This document shows, piece by piece, positions 16,806-25,044 of a stretch of DNA of 64,000 nt. A program made the translations under genes and the position numbers. How positions within the stretch are numbered: position 1 is the first letter of the stretch; each line of letters begins with the position of its first letter. Under the pieces are notes generated by a model. The model was not told where the DNA came from. It worked only from the letters and a program-made list of their open reading frames with translations, and did not search any database. Source of the stretch: Halogeometricum sp. S3BR5-2 (GTDB taxonomy: Archaea; Halobacteriota; Halobacteria; Halobacteriales; Haloferacaceae). The DNA is taken from the NCBI RefSeq assembly GCF_031624635.1, contig NZ_JAMQOQ010000002.1, positions 806,001-870,000 of the forward strand, written 5' to 3'.

Positions 16806-17273
16806 ATGCTCAGCGTCGGCGACGAGGCGCCGGATTTCGAGTTGGAGAATCAGGACGGCGAGACGGTGTCGCTCTCGGAGTTCGAGGGCGAGTACGTCGT
16901 CGTCTACTTCTACCCCCGCGCGAACACGCCGGGGTGCACCACCGAGGCCTGCGAGTTCCGCGACGCCTACGACGAGTTCGGAGACCGCGGCGTCACCGTC
17001 CTCGGAATCAGCGACGACCCCATCTCGGACCTCAAGGCGTTCGAGGACGACCACGACCTGCCGTTCCCCCTCCTCTCCGACGAGGACGGGTCGGTCGCCT
17101 CGGCGTACGACTCCTACGGCGAGAAGAACATGTTCGGCGACACCTTCGACGGCGTCTTCCGCAACACGTACGTCGTCGGACCGGACGGAGAGATAGCGTT
17201 CGCCTACGAAGGCGTCTCCCCGGAGGGACACGCCGAGCAGATTCTCTCGGACCTCGACGAAGCGGGCGCGTAA
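16806..17273 (+). CDS. Thioredoxin-dependent peroxiredoxin (Bcp/PrxQ)
   Basis: A 155-residue peroxiredoxin. The peroxidatic cysteine is Cys44 in the motif YPRANTPGCTTEACEFRD, and Cys49 five residues later is the likely resolving cysteine, as in the PrxQ type that forms an intrahelical disulfide. It reduces hydrogen and organic peroxides using thioredoxin. The ATG at 16806 starts the canonical LSVGDEAPDFEL; a longer in-frame start at 16779 only adds non-conserved residues. It stands alone between the priS-gins pair and the convergent cdc48 gene. Confidence 0.93.
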   Translation: MLSVGDEAPDFELENQDGETVSLSEFEGEYVVVYFYPRANTPGCTTEACEFRDAYDEFGDRGVTVLGISDDPISDLKAFEDDHDLPFPLLSDEDGSVASAYDSYGEKNMFGDTFDGVFRNTYVVGPDGEIAFAYEGVSPEGHAEQILSDLDEAGA

Positions 17274-17544
17274 GGCGCCGACGCGGGGTTTCCGCCCGAC
17301 GTTCGAATTCGGTGGATTCGGTCGCCCCCGTCGGTCGGTTCGTCGAATCGCTCGCCGAACACACCGTATTTCCGGTAAAATAAACTCTCAACTGGTGGAT
17401 TTCGTCTCTTCCCGGGAGAACGTATCTCTACGTAGCGGTGGGGTGCGCTAAAAGGTCGTCGGTCGGCCGGTCGAATCGTCGGGGAAAAACGGCGTCGAAC
17501 GGCGGCGAGCGCGGTACGGCTTCGAGTTCGAGGGGTAGCGTCCC

Positions 17545-19809
17545 TTACTGGAACGTCCGGCCGACCTCGGCCTCGGGTTCGCGCTCCACGTCGCTCTTCT
17601 GGAACCGCTCTTCGATCTCCTCGTAGCGGCGGCGCGTCTCCTCCGTGACGCTCGGGGGAACCTCGTCGAGGGCCGTCTCGAAGTGCTCCATCGTGACGCG
17701 AACGTTGCCGATGGACTCCGTGACCTCCTCGCGACTCACGCTGCGGATGAACTCGCGGCTGGCGGCCATCGACGCCTCGCGGCAGACCGCCTCGATGTCG
17801 GCGCCGACGTAGCCCTCCGTCTTCCGCGCGAGTTTGTCGAGGTCGACGTCGTCCGCGAGCGGTTTGTGCTCGGTGTGGACGCCGAAGATGGCGCGACGGG
17901 CCTCCTCGTCGGGCACCGGCACGTGGACGTGCCGGTCGAGTCGGCCGGGGCGGAGCAGGGCCGAGTCGATGAGGTCGGGTCGGTTCGTCGTCGCGATGAC
18001 GACCACGTCCTCGAGCGATTCGAGGCCGTCGAGTTCGGTCAGGAGTTGCGAGACGACGCGCTCGGAGACGCCCGAGTCGCCCGAGTTACGACCGCGTTCG
18101 GTGGCGATGGAGTCTATCTCGTCGAAGAACACCACCGTCGGGGCGTTCTCGCGTGCCTTCTTGAATATCTCGCGGACGCCCTTCTCGGACTCGCCGACGT
18201 ACTTGTTGAGCAGTTCCGGCCCCTTCACGGAGATGAAGTTGGACTCGGACTCGTTGGCGACGGCCTTCGCGAGCAGGGTCTTCCCCGTCCCCGGCGGGCC
18301 GTACAGCATCACGCCCTTGGCGGACTGCATGTCCATCTGCTCGAACACCTCGGGGTACTCCAGCGGCCACTGGATGGTCTCGCGGAGGCGCTCTTTGGTG
18401 GCTTCGAGGCCGCCCACGTCCTCCCACGTCACGTCGGGGACTTCGACGAACACCTCGCGGAGCGCGGAGGGCTCGATGCCCTTCATCGCGTCCTTGAAGT
18501 CGTCGTCGCGGACCTCTAAGGACTCCAGCACCTCGGTGTCTATCTCGTCGGAGTCGAGGTCCAACTGCGGGCGGATGCGCCGCAGGGCGTTCATCGCGGC
18601 CTCCTTGGCGAGGCTCTCGACGTCGGCGCCGACGAAGCCGTGCGTGATGTCGGCGTACTCGTCGAGGTCGACGCCCTCGGCGGTGGGCATGCTGCGCGTG
18701 TGGACCTGCAGTATCTCCTTGCGGCCCTCGCGGTCCGGCACGCCGATTTCGATCTCGCGGTCGAACCGGCCGCCGCGGCGGAGGGCGGGGTCGATGGCGT
18801 CGACGCGGTTGGTCGCGCCGATGACGACGACCTCGCCGCGTTCGTCGAGCCCGTCCATCAGGCTGAGCAACTGCGCGACGACGCGTCGCTCCACGTCGCC
18901 GCCCGCTTCACCGCGCTTCGGCGCGATGGAGTCTATCTCGTCGATGAAGACGATGGCGGGGGCGCTCTCCTCGGCCTCCTCGAATATCTCGCGGAGCTGC
19001 TCCTCCGATTCGCCGTAGTACTTCGACATGATCTCCGGGCCGGAGATGGTGTGGAAGCTGGCGTCTATCTCGTTGGCGACGGCCTTGGCGATGAGCGTCT
19101 TCCCGGTGCCCGGCGGGCCGTGCAGGAGCACACCCTTCGGCGGTTCGATGCCGAGGCGCTTGAACAGTTCCGGGTGGCGCATCGGGAGCTCGATCATCTC
19201 TCTGACCTGCTCCAGTTCGCGGTCGAGGCCGCCGATGTCCTCGTAGGTGACCGACGGGCCCTCGCCGCTGCCGCCCTCGCCGGAGCCGTGAATCTCCTCG
19301 GCGGGCTTCTGGCTGATCTGGACCTCCGTGGAGTCGGTGATGACGACCGTCCCCTGCGGCTGCGTGGAGGCGACCTTCACCGGGACCGACTGGTTCGAGG
19401 AGGTCATGAAGCCGAACCCGAGGGGAAGCTGGATGCTCTGGCCCTTCGTGACGGGCTGACCCGAGAGCTTATCGCGGATGTACGTCCCGACGTTGCCGCC
19501 GATGCGGAGGTTCTGCGGGAGCGCGATGGAGACCGTCTTGGCGGGCTTGACGTCCGCGCGCTCGACCTGCACGCGGTCGTCGATGCCGACGTTCGCCTGC
19601 TGGCGGAGTCGGCCGTCGATGCGGATGACGCCCGTCTCGCGGTCCTCGGGGTAGCCCGGCCACACGCGCGCGATGGCGGTGCCGCCGTCGCCGTCGATGC
19701 GGATGTAGTCGCCGCCCTCTAAACCGAGCTCTTCGGCGGCCTCGCGGTCGATAGCCGCGAGTCCGCGTCCGGCGTCCTTCTGCTTCAGTGGTTTGACGAT
19801 GAGTTTCAT
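17545..19809 (-). CDS. AAA+ ATPase CDC48/VAT (double-ring unfoldase)
   Basis: A 754-residue CDC48-type protein: N-domain (about 1-180, double-psi barrel plus four-stranded domain), then two AAA modules. Walker A GPPGTGKT occurs at 231-238 (D1) and 504-511 (D2). The Walker B motifs are IVFIDEID and VVFFDEID, each followed by sensor and arginine-finger regions. It uses ATP to extract and unfold proteins, feeding the archaeal proteasome. The start overlaps the stop of the Hsp20-like gene (ATGA), so both are translated from one message. Its C-terminal tail is Glu/Arg rich and lacks an obvious HbYX proteasome-docking motif. Confidence 0.95.
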   Translation of the reverse strand: MKLIVKPLKQKDAGRGLAAIDREAAEELGLEGGDYIRIDGDGGTAIARVWPGYPEDRETGVIRIDGRLRQQANVGIDDRVQVERADVKPAKTVSIALPQNLRIGGNVGTYIRDKLSGQPVTKGQSIQLPLGFGFMTSSNQSVPVKVASTQPQGTVVITDSTEVQISQKPAEEIHGSGEGGSGEGPSVTYEDIGGLDRELEQVREMIELPMRHPELFKRLGIEPPKGVLLHGPPGTGKTLIAKAVANEIDASFHTISGPEIMSKYYGESEEQLREIFEEAEESAPAIVFIDEIDSIAPKRGEAGGDVERRVVAQLLSLMDGLDERGEVVVIGATNRVDAIDPALRRGGRFDREIEIGVPDREGRKEILQVHTRSMPTAEGVDLDEYADITHGFVGADVESLAKEAAMNALRRIRPQLDLDSDEIDTEVLESLEVRDDDFKDAMKGIEPSALREVFVEVPDVTWEDVGGLEATKERLRETIQWPLEYPEVFEQMDMQSAKGVMLYGPPGTGKTLLAKAVANESESNFISVKGPELLNKYVGESEKGVREIFKKARENAPTVVFFDEIDSIATERGRNSGDSGVSERVVSQLLTELDGLESLEDVVVIATTNRPDLIDSALLRPGRLDRHVHVPVPDEEARRAIFGVHTEHKPLADDVDLDKLARKTEGYVGADIEAVCREASMAASREFIRSVSREEVTESIGNVRVTMEHFETALDEVPPSVTEETRRRYEEIEERFQKSDVEREPEAEVGRTFQ

Positions 19810-20054
19810 TTTTGAACGGTGATGGTGAGTACGCCGTTGTTCGTGGCGACCGCTACGTCCTCACCGGGGAGTTCGAATTCCGTCTCGGTAATTGTATCGC
19901 CCGATTCGGCGACGACGATGGCGGTCGTTCCGACCACGTCGACGCTCACGTCGCCGTCGAACGCGCCCGTGTCGGCGGCGATGACCCACTCGTTCTCGTA
20001 CTCGTAGCGGCGGAGGAACCGCTCGTCTCCGCCGGCGAACTGTTGCGTACTCAT
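19806..20054 (-). CDS. Small Hsp20-like beta-sandwich protein
   Basis: An 82-residue protein with strand-rich sequence that ends [24 protein letters not shown], the pattern of the last strands of alpha-crystallin/Hsp20 domains (L-P followed by a GVLTI-type strand). It lacks the N- and C-terminal extensions of true small heat-shock proteins. It is the first gene of a two-gene operon with cdc48, overlapping by 4 bases, so a substrate-recruiting or adaptor role for CDC48 is a reasonable guess. The ATG at 20054 sits 10 bases after the expected transcription start; longer upstream starts would lie in the promoter. Confidence 0.75.
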   Translation of the reverse strand: MSTQQFAGGDERFLRRYEYENEWVIAADTGAFDGDVSVDVVGTTAIVVAESGDTITETEFELPGEDVAVATNNGVLTITVQK

Positions 20055-20060
20055 GTTGGG

Positions 20061-20094
20061 ACCTAACCATAGGTAATCTGCGAAAGAATATAAA
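20061..20094 (-). promoter_or_regulatory. Promoter of the Hsp20-like/cdc48 operon with start-site palindrome
   Basis: Reading the minus strand, a TATA element (TTTATATT, centred near 20091) lies about 38 bases before the ATG. At the predicted start of transcription is the inverted repeat ACCTA-ACCA-TAGGT (20061-20074). A palindrome there fits repressor binding, as seen for archaeal heat-shock regulators, but no regulator is identified here. Confidence 0.5.
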
Positions 20095-20218
20095 TGTTTC
20101 GTCGAAGAATCGGGGTACGGCAGCCGCTTCCCGACTGAACGGTCGTATTGTGGTTCACGGCCGAGCGGTGTGCGGGTCCCGCGCGGGCCTTTATCAGCGG
20201 CCGGCGTCAACGGTGGCT

Positions 20219-20995
20219 ATGGATACCGTCACGCACCACGGCCGGGAGACGGCGTACCGGGTCACCGACCGCGGGGGGACCGGACCGACGCTCCTGTTCG
20301 TCCACGGCAGCGGGGGGACGCACGCCGTCTGGAAGTCCCAGTTCCGCCTCGCCGACGAGACGCCCGTCGCCGCCCTCGACCTGAGCGGACACGGCGAGAG
20401 CGGCGACGTGAACGCCGACTCGGGGTACGAGGCGCTGTCGGCGTACGCGGACGACGTCGTCGCCGTCGCCGAGGCGACGGGCGCGTCGGTGCTGGTCGGC
20501 AACTCGCTCGGCGGCGCCGTGGCGCTCACCGTCGCCCTCGAACGCGAGATTCCGCTCGACGGCCTCGTCCTCGCGGGCACGGGCGCGAGGTTGCGGGTTC
20601 TCGACGACCTGCTGCGGTGGCTCTCGGAGGACTTCGACCGCGCCGTGGAGTTCCTCCACCAGCCCGAACTGCTGTTCGCCGACCCGGACAGCGAGTACGT
20701 CGAGTTCTCGCGGGAGGCGATGCGGTCGGTCGGTCGCGCCGTCACCGAACGCGACTTCCGCACCTGCCACGCGTTCGACGTGCGCGAGGACCTCGGAGAG
20801 ATTTCGACGCCGGCGCTGGCGCTGGTCGGCGAACACGACCGGCTCACGCCGCGGCGCTACCACGAGTACCTCGCCGAGGAGATGCCGGACTGCGAACTCG
20901 GCGTCGTCGAGGGCGCCGCCCACCTCGCGATGCTGGAGCGACCGGAGGCGTTCAACGCCGCCGTCAGCGACTTCGCGGAGCGGCGAGTGGAGTAG
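20219..20995 (+). CDS. Alpha/beta-fold hydrolase
   Basis: A 258-residue hydrolase with all parts of the fold: oxyanion region LLFVHGSGGTHAVW, the LDLSGHGESG turn, nucleophile elbow GNSLGG with Ser96, acid GEHDRLTP and catalytic His in GAAHLAMLERPE. The family includes esterases, lactonases and C-C hydrolases, and nothing in the sequence fixes the substrate. It is convergent with panB, 4 bases away. The ATG at 20219 was chosen because the upstream frame to 20150 runs through the putative promoter zone. Confidence 0.9.
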   Translation: MDTVTHHGRETAYRVTDRGGTGPTLLFVHGSGGTHAVWKSQFRLADETPVAALDLSGHGESGDVNADSGYEALSAYADDVVAVAEATGASVLVGNSLGGAVALTVALEREIPLDGLVLAGTGARLRVLDDLLRWLSEDFDRAVEFLHQPELLFADPDSEYVEFSREAMRSVGRAVTERDFRTCHAFDVREDLGEISTPALALVGEHDRLTPRRYHEYLAEEMPDCELGVVEGAAHLAMLERPEAFNAAVSDFAERRVE

Positions 20996-20999
20996 GAGG

Positions 21000-21809
21000 C
21001 TAGTACAACTCGTCCAGTTCGTCGGCGGTGTGGCCGTGCTCCTCGGCCGGGAACTCGCCGGACTCGACCGCCTCGCGGTACTCCGAGACGGCGTCGAGCA
21101 TCTCGCTTCTGAGGTCGCCGAACTGCTTCGAGAACGGCGGCGACCGCTCGGAGAGACCGAGGACGTCGTCGACGACGAGCACCTGCCCGTCGCAGTCCCC
21201 GCCCGCGCCGATGCCGATGGTGGGAATCGAGAGCGCGTCGGTCACCTGCGCGGCGAGGTTGGCGGGGACGTGTTCGAGCACCAGGGCGAACGCCCCGGCG
21301 TCCTCGTGTCTGCGGGCCAAATCGAGTATCTCGTGGGCCTCGTCGCGAGTCGTCCCCTGCCGGCCGTAGCCCGTCTCCTTCACCCGTTGGGGCGTGAGGC
21401 CGAGGTGCGCCATCACGGGAACGCCGAGTTCGACGAGTCGTTCCGTGAGGTCGACCGTGCGGGGGCCGGACTCCAACTTCACCGCGTCGGCCTCGGCCTC
21501 CTTCAGCATCCGACCGCAGTTCCGAACGCTCTCGGCGTCGTCGACGCCGACGGAGAGGAAGGGCATGTCGGCGACGACGAGGGCGTCGTCGGCGCCGCGC
21601 GCGACGGCCGCCGTCCGCGACGCTATCTCGTCGACGGTGACCGGGAGCGTCGACTCGTAGCCGAGGTCGGTGTTGCCGACGCTGTCGCCGACGAGGAGCA
21701 CGTCGATACCCGCGTCGTTCGCCACTCGGGCGGTCGTCGCGTCGTAGGCGGTCAGCATCGTGATGGGCGTCGCGCCCGCCATCTCGCGCACGTCGCGTAC
21801 CGTCGTCAT
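21000..21809 (-). CDS. panB: 3-methyl-2-oxobutanoate hydroxymethyltransferase
   Basis: A 269-residue enzyme, the usual length. It transfers a hydroxymethyl group from methylene-tetrahydrofolate-type donors to 2-oxoisovalerate, giving ketopantoate, the first step to pantothenate and CoA. Visible motifs are LTAYDATTARVANDAGIDVL, LVGDSVGN (metal Asp), VPVMAHLGLTPQ, and GIGAGGDCDGQVLVVDD. No other CoA gene is nearby. It is divergent from a pilin-like small gene, with a 69-base spacer between the two starts. Confidence 0.95.
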   Translation of the reverse strand: MTTVRDVREMAGATPITMLTAYDATTARVANDAGIDVLLVGDSVGNTDLGYESTLPVTVDEIASRTAAVARGADDALVVADMPFLSVGVDDAESVRNCGRMLKEAEADAVKLESGPRTVDLTERLVELGVPVMAHLGLTPQRVKETGYGRQGTTRDEAHEILDLARRHEDAGAFALVLEHVPANLAAQVTDALSIPTIGIGAGGDCDGQVLVVDDVLGLSERSPPFSKQFGDLRSEMLDAVSEYREAVESGEFPAEEHGHTADELDELY

Positions 21810-21878
21810 GCCCTATCCGACTCCGCTTTCCGTGTTAAGCGTCCCGTTGTCACTCATTCAATGAACTCGTTATGTTGG

Positions 21879-22145
21879 ATGAGCGTGACTGACAGCTCGA
21901 TGTCCCCGCTCGCGCGGACGACGGACCGCGGCGTCTCCCCCCGTTCTCGGGGGACGCTGATGCTCCTCGTCGTCGTCCTTCTGGCCGCCGTCCTGGGCGG
22001 TATCGCCTTCGGATTTCAGGACTTCCTCGTCGAACCCGGCCCCCGGGTCGCGTTCGACGTCGAGTACCACGCCGACGGGTCGACGTCGACGCTCCGCGAG
22101 ATACCGATTCCGCGCGAACCCGTCTCGAAATCCGCCGACTGCTGA
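21879..22145 (+). CDS. Small type IV pilin-like secreted or anchored protein
   Basis: An 88-residue protein whose N-terminus reads TDRGVSPRSRGTLMLLVVV: a positively charged stretch with a VSP-like motif directly before a 20-residue hydrophobic helix, the arrangement of haloarchaeal type IV pilins (usual RAVSPVIG). After the helix only about 45 residues remain. The pilin-type site is degenerate (SPRSRG rather than SPVIG), so processing by PibD is uncertain. In-frame starts at 21861 and 21900 are equally possible; the last gives the short n-region usual for pilins. The family is not firmly identified. Confidence 0.6.
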   Translation: MSVTDSSMSPLARTTDRGVSPRSRGTLMLLVVVLLAAVLGGIAFGFQDFLVEPGPRVAFDVEYHADGSTSTLREIPIPREPVSKSADC

Positions 22146-22193
22146 GGCGCGGAAACCGGCACGCATTACTCGCTCGCCCCGAAGGGCTACACC

Positions 22194-22469
22194 GTGTCAC
22201 GCGTCGAACGGACCAACCCCGACGGAGTCGACTACGGGTGGGTGATGCAGACGACGTTTGTCGTCACCATCCTCACCGGGTCGCCCACCGTCGCCGCCCT
22301 CTCGGTCGCCTACGACCTCCCGACGTGGGCCGCGCGCGTCTCCTTCGCCGTCCGGGTCGGGGCGGTCATCTGGATTCTCACCGCCGTCGCCGTCTTCCTC
22401 TACGCGAAGCGGACGGACGCCGGGGACGGCGGCACCCCACCGGAGGCGGCGGTGGACGCCGACGACTGA
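22194..22469 (+). CDS. Small two-helix membrane protein (possibly DUF5822)
   Basis: A 91-residue protein with a GTG start. It has a conserved-looking polar head (VERTNPDGVDYGWVMQ), two hydrophobic segments (about 17-40 and 50-70) and an acidic tail. It resembles a small haloarchaeal family annotated DUF5822, but I state that from memory only. It lies between the pilin-like gene and the eIF2B-like gene on the same strand with gaps of 48 and 76 bases. No function can be assigned. Confidence 0.7.
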   Translation: MSRVERTNPDGVDYGWVMQTTFVVTILTGSPTVAALSVAYDLPTWAARVSFAVRVGAVIWILTAVAVFLYAKRTDAGDGGTPPEAAVDADD

Positions 22470-22545
22470 GTCCGCGCGCCGCGTCCGCAAATCGCCCGCG
22501 GGCGATGCCCGGAAACTCTTTGTCCCGACTCCGTGACCTGCGGGT

Positions 22546-23400
22546 ATGATTGACGACACGATAGAGGAAATCAGGGAGATGCAGACGCACAGTTCCTCGG
22601 TCGTCGCCATCAAAGCCGCGCGCGCGCTGACGGACCTCCTCGACCGCGACCACGCGACGGTCGAGGAGTTCGAACGCGACCTCGAACGCAACGTGGGCGC
22701 GCTGAAGCGTGCGAATCCGTCGCACGCGTCCCTGTACAACGCGATGCAGGAGATCGTCGACCGGGTGAAGGGGGAGGCGTCGTCGGTCGAGGAGGCGAAG
22801 GCGCTCACCGAGGAGTCCATCGAACGGGTCGTCGACGACGTCGAACAGGGGAAGTCCCGCGCGGCCGCCCACGCCGCGGATACGTTCGCGGACGGCGAGA
22901 CGTTCCTCACGCACGACTACTCCTCGACGGTGCTCGACGCCGTCAAGGGCGCCGCGTCGGCCGGGACGAACCTCACCGCCTACGTGACGGAGGCCCGTCC
23001 GCGCTACCTCGGACGGAAGTCGGCGCGGACGCTCGCGGACATCGACCGGGTCGAACCGCACCTTCTCGTCGACGGCGCGGCGGGCATCTTCCTCGAAAAG
23101 TGCGACCGGGTCGTCGTGGGGATGGACTGCATCGTCGGCAACACCCTGTACAACCGCGTCGGCACGTTCCCCATCGCCGCCACTGCCAACGAACTCGACG
23201 TGCCCGTCACCGTCGTCGGGTCGGGCGCGAAGGTGGTCGAGAGCGGCTTCGTCTTCGAGAACGAGATTCGCTCCTCGGCGGAGGTGTCGCTGGAACCCGT
23301 CGAGAACGTCTACATCGAGAACCCCGCCTACGACGCCACGCCGATGACGCTCGTCGACCAGGTCATCACCGACGACGGCGTCCTCCACTTCGAGGTCTGA
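22546..23400 (+). CDS. eIF2B-alpha/R15P-isomerase family protein
   Basis: A 284-residue member of the family that contains eIF2B regulatory subunits, ribose-1,5-bisphosphate isomerase and MtnA. Visible motifs are FLTHDYSSTVLDAVK (121-135), VTEARPRYLGRKSA, GMDCIVGN (Asp of the sugar site) and an ENPAYDATP C-terminus. True R15P isomerases and MtnA carry a catalytic Cys directly after TH (THC); here it is Asp124, as in eIF2B-type proteins (TH[SGD]xS). I therefore favour a translation-factor-like or regulatory protein over the isomerase that automatic annotation often assigns. It is a single gene with its own spacer. Confidence 0.8.
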   Translation: MIDDTIEEIREMQTHSSSVVAIKAARALTDLLDRDHATVEEFERDLERNVGALKRANPSHASLYNAMQEIVDRVKGEASSVEEAKALTEESIERVVDDVEQGKSRAAAHAADTFADGETFLTHDYSSTVLDAVKGAASAGTNLTAYVTEARPRYLGRKSARTLADIDRVEPHLLVDGAAGIFLEKCDRVVVGMDCIVGNTLYNRVGTFPIAATANELDVPVTVVGSGAKVVESGFVFENEIRSSAEVSLEPVENVYIENPAYDATPMTLVDQVITDDGVLHFEV

Positions 23401-23463
23401 CCCCGTTCTCTCTCGTGATAGACGGGACCGAGGGTTATTTCTCCGGGGCGGCGTCGAGGGCGT

Positions 23464-23850
23464 ATGTCTATCGCAGAGCTGGTCGAGCGCCTCCGGGCGG
23501 AACTCCGCGGGGACCTGCGGTGCTGCGTGGAGTACGCGGACGCGGAGGTACACCCGCACTACCTCCGGTCGGACGTGGACCCCGCGACGGCGCGCGAGCA
23601 CGCGCACCTCCTCCGACGGTTCTACATCGGACAGGAGTCCATCCGGCGCCACGAGATGCTACCGAGCGCCCCGGGCGAGCACCGAGGGTCGGTGCACTAC
23701 TTCGAGGAACTCGTCGCGCTCATGGTCCCCGTGTCGGCGGGCGTCACCGTCGGCGTCTTCTTGGACGGCGACTCCACGGCGCTGCCGGAACCGCGACTCT
23801 CGCGGTGGTCGAGCGAGTGGTCCGCGGCGGCGGCCGACGAGACCCCGTGA
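23464..23850 (+). CDS. Haloarchaeal protein of unknown function
   Basis: A 128-residue soluble protein that starts with a charged helix (AELVERLRAELRGDLRCCVEY), has His/Arg-rich middle sequence and a hydrophobic strand pair near residues 82-97 (LVALMVPVSAGVTVGVFLDGD). It looks like an intact, expressed haloarchaeal gene by its codon use and composition, but I do not recognise it. It follows the eIF2B-like gene by 63 bases and is convergent with a Gfo/Idh/MocA gene. Confidence 0.7.
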   Translation: MSIAELVERLRAELRGDLRCCVEYADAEVHPHYLRSDVDPATAREHAHLLRRFYIGQESIRRHEMLPSAPGEHRGSVHYFEELVALMVPVSAGVTVGVFLDGDSTALPEPRLSRWSSEWSAAAADETP

Positions 23851-23866
23851 ACGGTCCGGCGCCCGC

Positions 23867-24976
23867 TCAGGGCTCGACCCACTCGCCGCTCTCGTCGGAG
23901 CGCTCGACGGCGTCGAGAACCCGCTGGACCTCGTAGCCGTCCCCGAAGGACGGGTGGAACTCCTCGCCGTCGCGCACCGCCGAGAGGAACTCGTAGTTCT
24001 CGTGGACGAACGTGTGCTCCCAGCCGAGGACGTGCCCCGGCGGCCACCAGTGGTCGAGGTACGGGTCGTCGCCGTCCGTGACGAGAATCGTCTCGTACCC
24101 CCGTCCGTCGCCGCGCTTGTACTCCAGTTCGTTCAGTCGCTCCAAGGAGAACTTCAGGCTCCCCTCCGTCCCGTGGACCCGAATCGTGTGGTCGTTCTTG
24201 TGGCCGTCGGCCACCCGAGAGGCCTCGAACGTGCCCATCGCGCCGTTCTCGTACTCCACCTGCGCCGTGTAGGCGTCGTCGACGGTCACCGCTCTGGTCT
24301 CGTCTTCGCCCTCGACCGGTCGCTCGTCGACGAACGTCCGGAGGTGGCCGGAGACGCGGTCTATCTCGCCCGCACGCTCGCCGACGAGGAAGCGCGCGAG
24401 GTCGACCGTGTGCGCGCCCAGGTCACCGAGGGCGCCGCTCCCGGCCAGTTCCTTCGAGTTGCGCCACGACCACGGCGCCTCGGGGTCGACGAGCCAGTCC
24501 TGTAGGTAGCGTCCGTTTATCTCCCGAATCTCGCCGAGTTCGCCGTCGTCGATGAGTCCTTTCGCGTACCGAATCGCGGGGACGAAGCGGTAGTTGAACG
24601 CGTTGCCCGCGGGGACGCCGGCGTCGGCGGCGGCGTCGCGCATCTCCTCCGCAGTTTCGAGGGTGGGCGCGAGCGGTTTCTCGCAGAAGACGGGCGTGCC
24701 GGCCTCCAGCGCCGCGATGGAGGGTTCGGCGTGGACGTGGTTGGGGCCGAGGTTGTAGAAGGCGTCCACCTCGTCTATCACCGACTCCCACTCGGTCGAG
24801 GTGTGCTCGAAGCCGAGTTCGTCGGCGGCGTCGGCGAGTGCCTCCTCGTCGCGGCCGACGAGGGTGTGTCGATTTATCTCCGGTGCGTCGGGGAAGAACA
24901 TCGGCAGTCGCGCCAATGCGTTCGAGTGGGCTTTACCCATGAACCGGTAGCCGAGGATTCCGATGTCGAGCGCCAT
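23867..24976 (-). CDS. Gfo/Idh/MocA-family oxidoreductase
   Basis: A 369-residue dehydrogenase. The Rossmann motif is ILGYRFMGKAHSNAL and the catalytic-lysine motif is CEKPLAPT. The second domain holds GALGDLGAHTVDLARFLVG, with the Asp and His expected at the sugar site. It lies 68 bases downstream of a TIM-barrel sugar isomerase on the same strand, so the two form a catabolic pair, as in inositol or aldose-oxidation pathways (2-keto intermediate made here, then isomerised). It is only distantly similar to the other family member at 7944-9047, so a different substrate is likely. Confidence 0.9.
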   Translation of the reverse strand: MALDIGILGYRFMGKAHSNALARLPMFFPDAPEINRHTLVGRDEEALADAADELGFEHTSTEWESVIDEVDAFYNLGPNHVHAEPSIAALEAGTPVFCEKPLAPTLETAEEMRDAAADAGVPAGNAFNYRFVPAIRYAKGLIDDGELGEIREINGRYLQDWLVDPEAPWSWRNSKELAGSGALGDLGAHTVDLARFLVGERAGEIDRVSGHLRTFVDERPVEGEDETRAVTVDDAYTAQVEYENGAMGTFEASRVADGHKNDHTIRVHGTEGSLKFSLERLNELEYKRGDGRGYETILVTDGDDPYLDHWWPPGHVLGWEHTFVHENYEFLSAVRDGEEFHPSFGDGYEVQRVLDAVERSDESGEWVEP

Positions 24977-25044
24977 GCCGGCGCTTCACGCGGCGGCGGT
25001 TTAGCGTTTCATATCCGTCGGGTCCCCGACGCTTTGCGCGCCCC

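Noticed and set aside
22546-23400. Naming the eIF2B-family protein ribose-1,5-bisphosphate isomerase
   Set aside because: The catalytic Cys after TH is replaced by Asp124. I kept only the family name.
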